NCBI GenBank assembly: GCA_944390105.1
Contig: CALXOV010000058.1
Span: 1-36,841, forward strand
Direction: 5' to 3'
From: an uncultured Succinivibrionaceae bacterium
GTDB taxonomy: Bacteria > Pseudomonadota > Gammaproteobacteria > Enterobacterales > Succinivibrionaceae
Length of the DNA: 36,841 nucleotides
The stretch's first letter is position 1. Each line of letters begins with the position of its first letter. The position numbers and the translations under genes are program-made. Of this stretch, positions 10,201-16,695 are shown piece by piece. The notes beneath the pieces were generated by a model. It searched no databases. It was not told where the DNA came from and saw only the letters and a list, made by a program, of their open reading frames with translations.

Positions 10201-11888
10201 GCGGCATAGGGCAGCGTCGGTAGGGTAAAGCTTAATGCCGCGCTACCGTCAGCTGTGGTTTTAGCACTTGCTTGCGTAAAAAGCAGCGGAGAGGCTGCGG
10301 TGAGTTCAGAGTCAGGACCGAAGTGATAGTCTTTAAATTGTTCAAGCGGCTGTGCGTGGGGGCGGATAAAAGCCTGGGCACTTAACGGCAGTCCAGATGC
10401 TGCCGCACCATAATTGAAATTAGCCTGTAGCTTAACGCTATTTTCCTTCCCAAGCTGCAGTCTATCTGGGGGATTTAACTGTAGCTGTAAAGTGGCCGGC
10501 ACAAAGTCGGCAACATTAAAGCTAAGGCTCTTAATTACTTCCTGACCTTGCAGATACTGAATGCTGCAGCTGCCGCGCCGAGCGGCAGTCGAGAGCTGGT
10601 ATTGGGTATAGTAGGTGCCTAAGGTATTGCCTTGCAGTAAAGTGCGCAATAGCTCCTGCTGCTGCGGGCCACGGATGACTAAAGTTACCGGCTCGGCACT
10701 GGCAAGGCCTGACGCATCGCGTACCATGGTGGTAATATCCACGCTCTCCCCGGGGCGATAAATGCCGCGTCCAGTTAGTGCGTAAAGCTTAAGCGGCTGA
10801 TAGGTTTCGCTACTGACGTTATCCTCAGGCAGTGCAATCTGCCCTCCAGTTAAGGGCAGTAAGGTCAAATCCCTATCTTTCATTACGAGCAAGGCCCACG
10901 GCGTATCGGCACGGGTGCCGCGTAACAGCTCTTGGGCAAAATACACCATGCCGTCTTGATTGGTGGTAGCTTTGCCCAAAGGAGCATTGCTGCGCGATAG
11001 TAAGGTGACATCGGCTCCGCTTAATGCGGCGGCGCTTTTAAGGGAGCGTACGCTCACTGCAAGCTCTTTGCCGCGCAGCGCGCTTACCATCAGATCGCTG
11101 ACATTAAACAACTTAAAGGCAAATGCTTTAGTGGTTTGATGCAGCGCATATAAATTGCCAGCAGAAGTAGCGTCATCGCCCGGCAGTCCTAAATTTAACG
11201 TAGGATCCTTCACTAACGCCAGCAGCAGGCCTTCACTGTTCTTAAGCGCATTGCCGATATCCAGGCGCGTGGTGATGTTGCGATCGGGGATGGACTTTAG
11301 CGTCACTTGCCGGTGTTCAAGCAGGGAGGCATGCTGATTAATTAAATCAATTACGCTGTAGGTGGAAAGCTGCGGCTGCAGCAGCAGGCTTAAATCCATG
11401 GCGCTTAAATCGCGCTGATTTAAGGCAAACAAGTACAGATCAGCTGCCTTAAGATTGGTGCTGCTGAGCTCTAAAAAGCTGGTTTTAGCCTTGGGCAGAT
11501 GGGTGCCTGGCTTAAAACTCAGCATTTCCTTGGCATGCGGAATGGTTAAATCGTAACTTATCGCAGCATCAAGTTTAGTTCCGTCAGCAAGCGGCAAGCC
11601 TTGCTGCAGGATTAAGCGATAGTTCTTGCCATGTTCAAGCGCGCCGACACAGATCTCACTGCTGCCTAAGGCCGCAGCGGCATCAACAGCTGTACCGTCC
11701 TGCAGCAACTTGACAAAATGCTCAGCGCCCAAGGCTGGACTGTCCGGCAGCACGGCACAGGCCGCCGGCGGATTTTGATTAGCATAAATGATAAGACGGC
11801 CCTGATCGGCTGCTGCGGCACTGCTCAGCAGGGTAAAAGGACACAGTAGAGTAAGCAGGCGGGGGAGTAGGTTATGACGCAGCAACAT
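7224..11888 (-). CDS. yfhM: Bacterial alpha-2-macroglobulin homologue (YfhM type) lacking the thioester
   Basis: This 1554-residue protein is a bacterial alpha-2-macroglobulin, a family thought to trap foreign proteases in the periplasm and to work with PBP1C in envelope repair. It has a signal peptide (MLLRHNLLPRLLTLLCPF... ending near SSAAAA) and many beta-sandwich macroglobulin domains. An alpha-alpha toroid region (about 1115-1370) contains repeated helices and 'LPDGRWG'. The YfhM thioester block, normally Pro-Tyr-Gly-Cys-Leu-Glu-Gln-Thr-Thr, reads Pro-Phe-Gly-Thr-Thr-Gln here (1120-1125), so Cys and Gln of CLEQ are absent. There is no lipobox either, so it is probably soluble rather than lipid-anchored. 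AAGGAG lies 10 bases before the ATG. It is the first gene of the operon with pbpC. Confidence 0.92.
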   Translation of the reverse strand: MLLRHNLLPRLLTLLCPFTLLSSAAAADQGRLIIYANQNPPAACAVLPDSPALGAEHFVKLLQDGTAVDAAAALGSSEICVGALEHGKNYRLILQQGLPLADGTKLDAAISYDLTIPHAKEMLSFKPGTHLPKAKTSFLELSSTNLKAADLYLFALNQRDLSAMDLSLLLQPQLSTYSVIDLINQHASLLEHRQVTLKSIPDRNITTRLDIGNALKNSEGLLLALVKDPTLNLGLPGDDATSAGNLYALHQTTKAFAFKLFNVSDLMVSALRGKELAVSVRSLKSAAALSGADVTLLSRSNAPLGKATTNQDGMVYFAQELLRGTRADTPWALLVMKDRDLTLLPLTGGQIALPEDNVSSETYQPLKLYALTGRGIYRPGESVDITTMVRDASGLASAEPVTLVIRGPQQQELLRTLLQGNTLGTYYTQYQLSTAARRGSCSIQYLQGQEVIKSLSFNVADFVPATLQLQLNPPDRLQLGKENSVKLQANFNYGAAASGLPLSAQAFIRPHAQPLEQFKDYHFGPDSELTAASPLLFTQASAKTTADGSAALSFTLPTLPYAAQVELSASVIDVNQESADIQQSLPTALPPLLIGLKTQPEHMALICKNAAGQDVPTELNYTIYQLQNHYQYVYTDGSWQYRRQELKRPVSTGRLMCSGAGQVALHLPDGRYLFEAASADQGACSSLTFTQGVAGTLEANTPERLELFLDKEHYQPGDSARLSFDSPFAGQGQLIIASDRVLSVKNFALRTGRNQVKFTFDKSYAPGVKALVSLYAPLQERDQLTVRALGLTSVNADNRAHQLQLSVDLPAEVKPGSELTLPVKVNSTAPYYLQAYLVDSGILSLTQYAPMPAFDAIFGPRALTLTLLDSYKQLLRQSDPYSQGYGADGAAFSKALSALNSLPRAVTALALPPQYIDPSTDKAPALKFKLPSFNGSLTLMVSAASQQAIGSVSLPLQLKDKAAVSLSLPRFIRLGDSLEAFVNVHNMQDHADHFALELNCSAPLRCVLDRSLQLKAGERVALPVRITTPNSTTSMLPAQIPLELHVQGSDFNYRDAAQLALLPPYPQTLATQLNYLKAGESATVDFAQDFSAVSVAATTISSLPGVDMKVYAERLRTNEPFGTTQLALQVLALSQSGSMDNAQLQRLVDKLALQQLPDGRWGQNADYADVYATAAAALSLSAMQQAGFALSPAQLQRAFAALDQAGRSGNDASRALSFYARLKHAAVSLSDLYYFAATDEVQSVQALALLSACFNEVGDTAQAEQFLTRALQSYQEYLRLNAQLQALTTPEDDAETAQLREQLRVLAPTPVSSPLFEGYLLLYLHPKLSAATQGQALITALSELNTTTADSPALSMMLLCAGSDEQIQSITHQDLPPYTIHNTGTHPRYALSALLGLTRKAPAASAHGITLHKAYFTLDGRELKLPAKLPLNERIVVRLSGQLKTPLNGAAILRDGLPSGFIADAAAALPDELNAKLCAQRQSYSSLEEFSDSEYVTQLNVWPGAAYCQLYLLRAAFPGSAAAFPAQVYLPNAPTVRALDGAMPQAFSISNDAL

Positions 11889-11984
11889 GGCAGGATGACT
11901 CCTTGATTTTATAGGTAGTTATTACTAATCTTAGCGAGAAAATTTAGACTTTACACTCTGTCGTCGTAAAAATGTGAGGGAGTA

Positions 11985-12371
11985 ATGGCCAAACCTGGTA
12001 AAAGCGGCTTAAGGCGCATTATTGATGCTGCTAAATACAGTAAGCAGGGGTTACGTGCAGGGCTTGCGCATGAAGCGGCGTTGCGTCAAGAACTTATTCT
12101 TGCGCTGCCGCTTACTATTTTGGCGTTTTTTATCGCTGACAGTGCTGCTGAGCTTAGTCTGCTCATTGTGCTACCGTGGTTAACCTTCTGCGCGGAAATC
12201 TTAAACTCCGCCATTGAGGCGGTGGTGGATCGCATTGGGGATGAATACCATGAACTTTCCGGGCGCGCTAAGGATTTAGGCTCGGCCTGTGTTTTCATTA
12301 TGCTGTGGCTTACTGTCATTGTGTGGCTTATCATCAGTGGCGAAAACTTTGGTTGGTGGAGCTTTGGCTGA
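11985..12371 (+). CDS. dgkA: Diacylglycerol kinase (prokaryotic DgkA)
   Basis: The 128-residue inner-membrane enzyme phosphorylates diacylglycerol to phosphatidic acid, recycling lipid released during envelope polymer synthesis. It has the expected amphipathic N-terminus, three membrane helices and the almost invariant catalytic segment 'EILNSAIEAVVDRIGDEYHE' followed by 'LSGRAKDLGSA'. Length matches the family. GAGGGAG precedes the ATG. Its TGA stop shares one base with the tadA start (TGATG), so the two genes are cotranscribed and probably translationally coupled. It is divergent from the macroglobulin gene across a 96-base gap. Confidence 0.97.
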   Translation: MAKPGKSGLRRIIDAAKYSKQGLRAGLAHEAALRQELILALPLTILAFFIADSAAELSLLIVLPWLTFCAEILNSAIEAVVDRIGDEYHELSGRAKDLGSACVFIMLWLTVIVWLIISGENFGWWSFG

Positions 12372-12931
12372 TGGTCGATGACATTTTTTACATGCACCTT
12401 GCTATGGCCCAGGCGCGTCTTGCTGCGGCATTATCGGAAGTGCCCGTGGGGGCGGTGATTGTGGATGCTAAGGGTGCTGTGGTTGCGCAAGGTTGCAACC
12501 GCACTTTAACCTCACACGATCCGTCGGCTCATGCGGAAATGCTGGCGCTGCGTCAGGCTGGGCGCGTGCTGGAGCGTTATCGCTTTAATGAGTTGACGCT
12601 CTACGTTACGCTCGAACCGTGCATCATGTGTGTCGGTGCCTTGATTCATGCGCGCATCAAGCGGGTGGTGTTCGGTGCTTATGACAGCAAAACCGGTGCC
12701 TGCGGCTCCATGTTCAGTTTAATGAATGATAGAAGGCATAATCATCGCATTGAAGTGACAGGCGGCGTGCTGTATGCCGAATGTGCTGCTTTGTTGCAGA
12801 ATTTCTTTAAGGGTAGGCGTCAGCTATTAAAGCGTAAGCGCTTAAGCCCCTCGGCTATCAGTGCGCAGCAAAATGGCGGGTTGATTCCTAAGGCCAAATT
12901 TCGGCAGGACCCCGCAGTTGCTTCACGCTAG
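12371..12931 (+). CDS. tadA: tRNA-specific adenosine-34 deaminase
   Basis: TadA deaminates the wobble adenosine of tRNA-Arg(ACG) to inosine. The protein (186 residues from ATG 12371) has the zinc and catalytic motif HAE (54-56) and PCIMC (83-87). The TadA-specific 'GACGSMFSLMND' stretch and C-terminal helices ('LLQNFFKGRR') also match. I chose the ATG overlapping the dgkA stop because the family's N-terminus begins just after it ('FYMHLAMAQA...EVPVGAV'); an upstream in-frame start at 12305 lies wholly inside dgkA. The C-terminal tail after residue 158 is basic and poorly conserved. Confidence 0.95.
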   Translation: MVDDIFYMHLAMAQARLAAALSEVPVGAVIVDAKGAVVAQGCNRTLTSHDPSAHAEMLALRQAGRVLERYRFNELTLYVTLEPCIMCVGALIHARIKRVVFGAYDSKTGACGSMFSLMNDRRHNHRIEVTGGVLYAECAALLQNFFKGRRQLLKRKRLSPSAISAQQNGGLIPKAKFRQDPAVASR

Positions 12932-13001
12932 CTTTTTGAGCTGCCGCATACTTTTGCATCCTAAGGCGATTTATCCTGCGGCAAAGCCGACAGCACTCCT
13001 T

Positions 13002-13007
13002 TATAAT
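13002..13007 (+). promoter_or_regulatory. Possible -10 element upstream of the jetD-like gene
   Basis: A perfect TATAAT lies 77 bases before the GTG start of the jetD-like gene. No good -35 is found at 16-18 bases upstream (best GGCAAA), so this is a weak promoter call. If real, it gives the gene its own transcript separate from dgkA-tadA. Confidence 0.4.
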
Positions 13008-13084
13008 CAGCAAGATGAAGTTTAAGTTTACCGCGGCACGCTACTAACCTCGCGGTGCGGGCGTAGCTACCTTAAGGAGTAATC

Positions 13085-14299
13085 GTGAAGACGCGCAATA
13101 TTATTCGTACGGAAACTAATCAATATTACACGCAGCACATTGCGCAGTGGCTGAAAGAGCATGTCAAAGACGGTAGTTTGGAGCCGCAGGGTTTCCCGCT
13201 GAATTTATATTTAGGAGCGCCGACGCGCGATGATGAAGTAATGGCGCGCCGTGAGGAATTTATTCGTTTTTGTAAAGACTGGCAACAGCCGGTAGCTGCC
13301 GGACATGTCGAGTTTTTAGAAAAGAATTACCCGGACATCGGTACGCAGAAAGTGCCGATTCATTTAGTGTTCGATACTTTAGCGGATTTAGCCTCATGGG
13401 CCGGGCATTTAGTGGAATATCATTCGGCCATCTCCAAGCTTGATGTGGTCAAGCGTGAGTGTCCTGAGCTGATTGACAGCGCTATCGATATTATCTCTTC
13501 GCTGTCCAATTTAGCGGAAGATGATTTCATTCGCTTTATTGCGGTAGCCAAATGGCTGTTGGCACATCCTGAAAGCGGCTCCTTCATCCGGCAAATTCCA
13601 GTGCGCGGCATTGATACGCGCTGGTTTGAAATTCATCGACACTTGCTACTTGATTTTCTGCGCGCGCCCTTAAAGCTCGATCCGCGTCGCCTCGATCTGC
13701 TGCAGCTTGGTCTGCAGCCGCCGCCGCATTTAGTCACGCTGCGGGTGCTTGATCATGTGCTGCGCGGTCGGGTAGGCGGACTGTCGTTTTTTGCCAGCTC
13801 GTCTACAGATTTAGAGAAGCTTAATTTAAAGCCGCAGCGCGTGATCTTTATTGATGATGTGCAGACCGCGCTCTCGCTGCCGGATATTCCAGGCGCTGTG
13901 GCGATCATTACTCCGACGGCGCATGCGGCAGCGGCGGCGGGCATTTCATGGGTCGCCAATGCGCGCTGTCAGTATGTAGGCAGCATTGATAGACGTTCAT
14001 TTGCGCTGCTGCACAATCTGCGTCTGTACTTGCCAAGCCTTGAGAATGTGCTGCTCAATGAGGAGATTTTCTTTCAAAATCGCGATCTGTGGACCGATGA
14101 TGATCATGCATCCTTCAGCGGCAGCTTAAGCGCACTTAATCAGACAGAGGCTTTTTTCTACCGATCCTTAGTGGAGGGGGCTTATGGCCAGTATTGCCGG
14201 CTTGATTTAGAGCGTATTCCGCTGGACGTCATTGCGCAGGCTTTGGGGGTCAAGACGGATGCGGCGCAGGCGGCAGAATTTGCCGCGTTGCCTGAATGA
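13085..14299 (+). CDS. Orphan JetD-family protein (Wadjet nuclease subunit homologue) with altered Toprim motifs
   Basis: The 404-residue protein matches the whole length of JetD, the Toprim nuclease subunit of Wadjet SMC-type plasmid defence. The N-terminal DUF3322-like part (about 30-195) keeps 'GFPLNLYLGAPT', 'FIAVAKWLLAHPESGSFIRQIPVRGIDTRWFE' in pieces, and 'EIHRHLLLDFL'. The C-terminal DUF2220/Toprim part (about 250-380) aligns as IDDVQTALSLP for the usual VENxxTFLxxP, YVGSIDRRSF for YWGDIDTHGF, and RLDLERI for RLEQERI. Thus the Toprim Glu is Asp257 and the first Asp of the acidic pair is Ser300, while Asp302 is kept. The GTG start at 13085 has AAGGAG five bases upstream. No jetA, jetB or jetC gene lies within the window. 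The stop codon falls at the edge of a structured repeat. Confidence 0.88.
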   Translation: MKTRNIIRTETNQYYTQHIAQWLKEHVKDGSLEPQGFPLNLYLGAPTRDDEVMARREEFIRFCKDWQQPVAAGHVEFLEKNYPDIGTQKVPIHLVFDTLADLASWAGHLVEYHSAISKLDVVKRECPELIDSAIDIISSLSNLAEDDFIRFIAVAKWLLAHPESGSFIRQIPVRGIDTRWFEIHRHLLLDFLRAPLKLDPRRLDLLQLGLQPPPHLVTLRVLDHVLRGRVGGLSFFASSSTDLEKLNLKPQRVIFIDDVQTALSLPDIPGAVAIITPTAHAAAAAGISWVANARCQYVGSIDRRSFALLHNLRLYLPSLENVLLNEEIFFQNRDLWTDDDHASFSGSLSALNQTEAFFYRSLVEGAYGQYCRLDLERIPLDVIAQALGVKTDAAQAAEFAALPE

Positions 14300-14369
14300 A
14301 CTACCCCACGCTCACGCATGGGGAATTTCGCGGCTTTCAGTTAAAGTCGCAGCTTAAGATACAATTGCG
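14296..14369 (+). repeat. Structured repeat, copy A
   Basis: This stretch begins with ATGAACTAC, continues with a 20-base hairpin (CCCCA/TGGGG arms, 14304-14323), then AATT, a CGG.TTTCAGTTAAA core and a second hairpin (CGCA 14348-14351 with TGCG 14366-14369). Copy B at 22786-22861 has the same order and spacing. The TGA stop of the jetD-like gene (14297-14299) lies inside the repeat. The layout recalls subterminal hairpins of IS200/IS605-type ends, but no transposase is present. Confidence 0.6.
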
Positions 14370-14387
14370 GCCGCATACAACGGCCGC
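14367..14387. other. GC-rich hairpin after the jetD-like gene
   Basis: GCGGCCG (14367-14373) and CGGCCGC (14381-14387) form a perfect 7-bp stem with a 7-base loop. No T tract follows on either strand, so it is not a standard intrinsic terminator, though it may slow or stabilise the convergent transcripts of the jetD-like and lipoprotein genes. Confidence 0.5.
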
Positions 14388-14433
14388 TGTAAATATTGCT
14401 CTATTCGCTTTGCGCTGAGGGCGCTGATTTGTT

Positions 14434-15003
14434 CTAAAGCGGCATAATTAGAAGCTGCATCATTTTTTCATTGCCTTCAAGGCGCCCTAAAATTTCATTG
14501 ACCTTATTCATCGCGCCGGTGAAATTAATCGCATACACCGTTTTGTCGTCATAGGCGCGCAGCCACAAGGTGGTGGGACGACCTAGATCGTCTGAGCGGA
14601 TAATACAGGTACCGTAGCTTACTTCCGGACCCTGCACAATATCCGCGCCATTGGCGACAAAGCCCTTAGCGGCGAGCTGACACAGCTCTGCGGTATTGAG
14701 ATCGGAACGCGACACGCGAATGGTTACTAAAGCCTGATGATCCTGACTGCTGACCGTCACGAAAGCAGGAACATTCGGCCCATCGGTGCTCAAGACCTGC
14801 CAGCCTTGCGGAATGCCGACGCGGAAGAAGTGATTGGCATAAATTGTAACTTTTTCCGCGTGCGCGGACTTCTCCTGCGACGCTGTGGCTGCCGGTGCGC
14901 AGGACGCAGTATCGTCAGCAGTAGGCGGCAGACTAGATTGACAGCCGGAAAGCAGCAACAGACACAGTCCGGTGGTAGCAGCAAAACATAAACTCTGGTG
15001 CAT
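14434..15003 (-). CDS. Putative lipoprotein of unknown function
   Basis: The 189-residue protein has a signal sequence with a good lipobox (LLLLSGC, Cys at about residue 21), so it is probably lipidated. The mature part after a Thr/Ala-rich spacer contains 'YANHFFRVGIPQGWQVL', 'VTIRVSRSDLN' and 'YAINFTGAMNKVNEI', a layout that recalls DcrB/PsbP-like folds, but I do not recognise a named family. AAGGAG precedes the ATG by 7 bases. It lies 38 bases downstream of nhaA on the same strand and may be cotranscribed. It is convergent with the jetD-like gene. Confidence 0.7.
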   Translation of the reverse strand: MHQSLCFAATTGLCLLLLSGCQSSLPPTADDTASCAPAATASQEKSAHAEKVTIYANHFFRVGIPQGWQVLSTDGPNVPAFVTVSSQDHQALVTIRVSRSDLNTAELCQLAAKGFVANGADIVQGPEVSYGTCIIRSDDLGRPTTLWLRAYDDKTVYAINFTGAMNKVNEILGRLEGNEKMMQLLIMPL

Positions 15004-15041
15004 GAGCGCTCCTTATTAAGACATGGCCTTACTGTTTTTAT

Positions 15042-16388
15042 TTAAGTTGTCTCTATCTTAGCACCGCACGTATTCTGCGCCAAAGTGTCCCCATTGCTGT
15101 CCGCTTTTGAGGCAGTTGTTATGGCTGTGGCTGTAGTAGGCGCCGTTACTTCGCTTTGCGTAGCTACTGCCGAAGTCGGATCCACGCTCTGTGCTGCTTC
15201 GGTAGGCTGATTTTGGGCTGCATTACCGGCAAAGAAGCGCAGGAACAGATAGCCGACGACGCCTGAAATTAGCGATCCTAATAAAATTGCCAGCGAATCA
15301 GCGTAATTGAAGATATCGCTGCCGCTGTAGGCAAGACCGTCAATGAACATCGACATGGTAAAACCGATGCCGGTTAAAATGCATACTCCATAGAGTTGGC
15401 GGGCATTAGCGCCTTGCGGCATCGGGGCTAAGCCTAATTTAATGCACAGTAGCGCACAGCCAAATACCCCTAACTGCTTACCGACGAAGAGGCCTAGCAG
15501 AATGCCGAGGCTGACATTGCTACAAACCATACTGAGGTCTATGCCGTGCAGATCGATGCCGGCATTGGCAAATACGAACAGCGGGAGAATGAGCAGAGCA
15601 ATCCAAGCCCTTAAACGCTCGAAAATTTCTTGCACTAATGGCTCGCCGTTGTTTTTCTTCAGTGGAATAAAAAATGCGGTAATAATTCCGGCTAATGTGG
15701 CATGGACGCCGGATTTTAAGATGCTAAACCACAGGAAGAGACCTACGACCCAGTAAATTGATTTGCGGTTGATGTGAAAGTAATTGAGCAGAGCTAGGAT
15801 GACAATGGCGATGCCAGCACCGGCCAAGGCCAAGCTTGAGAGCTGTGAGGTATAGAATAGCGCAATCACCACAATCGCGCCGACGTCATCAAAGATGGCC
15901 AGCGACAGCAGGAAAATCTTAAGCGAGCTTGGCACGCGTTTGCCTAAAAGTAGCAGAATACCTACTGAGAAGGCGGTGTCGGTTGCGGTAGGAATAGCCC
16001 AGCCGCGCATAATGTAGGGATCGCCGAAATTAAACAGCGTAAAGATGAGCGCGGGGAAAAGCATACCGCCTAAGGCCGCAGCTGCCGGCAGCAGAATATT
16101 TTTTTTGTTGGCAAGCTGTCCTTCCATGAATTCATGCTTGAGCTCAAGACCGATGGAGAAGAAGAAAATTGTAATAATACCGTCATTAATCCACAATAAC
16201 AGCGGTTTAATAAGCTCAAAAGAACCGAATACCAAACCGGCACGGGTTTCAAGCCAGGTGCGGTAATCGTAGGCGTAAGGTGAATTTTGATAGGCAAGGG
16301 CAATGATGGTGAAAAGCAGCATCATAATGCCGGCGGCGGCATCATGATTGGCCAGATCACTGAATTTGTTACGGATGCGATGGTGCAT
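15042..16388 (-). CDS. nhaA: Na+/H+ antiporter NhaA
   Basis: NhaA exchanges external protons for internal Na+ or Li+ in the inner membrane. The protein (448 residues from ATG 16388) has about twelve membrane segments and the family blocks 'GWAIPTATDTAFSVGIL' and 'SLAIFDDVGAIVVIALFYT'. The latter contains the adjacent Asp pair that binds the ion, and 'GIGFTMSMFI' near the C-terminus is also present. An AGGAA lies about 12 bases before this ATG. A longer reading from 16445 would add 19 residues not seen in the family. The last 65 or so residues are a Thr/Ala/Gln-rich hydrophilic tail beyond the usual end of NhaA. Confidence 0.95.
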   Translation of the reverse strand: MHHRIRNKFSDLANHDAAAGIMMLLFTIIALAYQNSPYAYDYRTWLETRAGLVFGSFELIKPLLLWINDGIITIFFFSIGLELKHEFMEGQLANKKNILLPAAAALGGMLFPALIFTLFNFGDPYIMRGWAIPTATDTAFSVGILLLLGKRVPSSLKIFLLSLAIFDDVGAIVVIALFYTSQLSSLALAGAGIAIVILALLNYFHINRKSIYWVVGLFLWFSILKSGVHATLAGIITAFFIPLKKNNGEPLVQEIFERLRAWIALLILPLFVFANAGIDLHGIDLSMVCSNVSLGILLGLFVGKQLGVFGCALLCIKLGLAPMPQGANARQLYGVCILTGIGFTMSMFIDGLAYSGSDIFNYADSLAILLGSLISGVVGYLFLRFFAGNAAQNQPTEAAQSVDPTSAVATQSEVTAPTTATAITTASKADSNGDTLAQNTCGAKIETT

Positions 16389-16641
16389 AATGATGATAGT
16401 TCCTGTGTAGGTACAGCAAACTGAATAAGGATAAACTAAGATCACTAAAATTGCCTAGATCTAGTTCAAATTGATGATAAAAACTATTAAAGTTCAGAAT
16501 AAAAAAGTTGAAAAATATGGGCGCGCAATGGGGGTAACCATAATAGTCACTCCCTAATTCACTTGCTGTAACGATATGCGCAACTGTGACACCAGTTATT
16601 TGCGTGAATTCCTGTCAGGCGGGGAAAAGGATGGAGTGGGC
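16389..16641. other. Intergenic region between nhaA and the por operon terminator
   Basis: This AT-rich spacer should contain the nhaA promoter (minus strand), but no -35/-10 pair stands out. A GGGGGTAACC stretch near 16530 and scattered short inverted repeats are seen; I found no coding potential and no riboswitch I can name. Confidence 0.4.
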
Positions 16642-16671
16642 AAGAAAAAGGCGGGAACATGTCCCGCCTTT
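16642..16671 (-). terminator. Rho-independent terminator of the por operon
   Basis: A perfect 10-bp stem (AAAGGCGGGA 16647-16656 with TCCCGCCTTT 16662-16671) has a 5-base loop. On the minus strand it is followed by TTCTTG, giving a T-rich tail (TTTTTCTTG). It lies 25 bases after the stop of the last por gene. Confidence 0.85.
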
Positions 16672-16695
16672 GGGTAAAACAGCTAAAGTTGGTGC

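Noticed and set aside
12305-12370. Longer N-terminus for TadA starting inside dgkA
   Set aside because: The extra 22 residues are dgkA read in another frame; the overlapping TGATG start gives the family N-terminus.
16389-16641. A Na+ or pH riboswitch upstream of nhaA
   Set aside because: I could not fit any known architecture to the spacer; only short unspecific inverted repeats are present.
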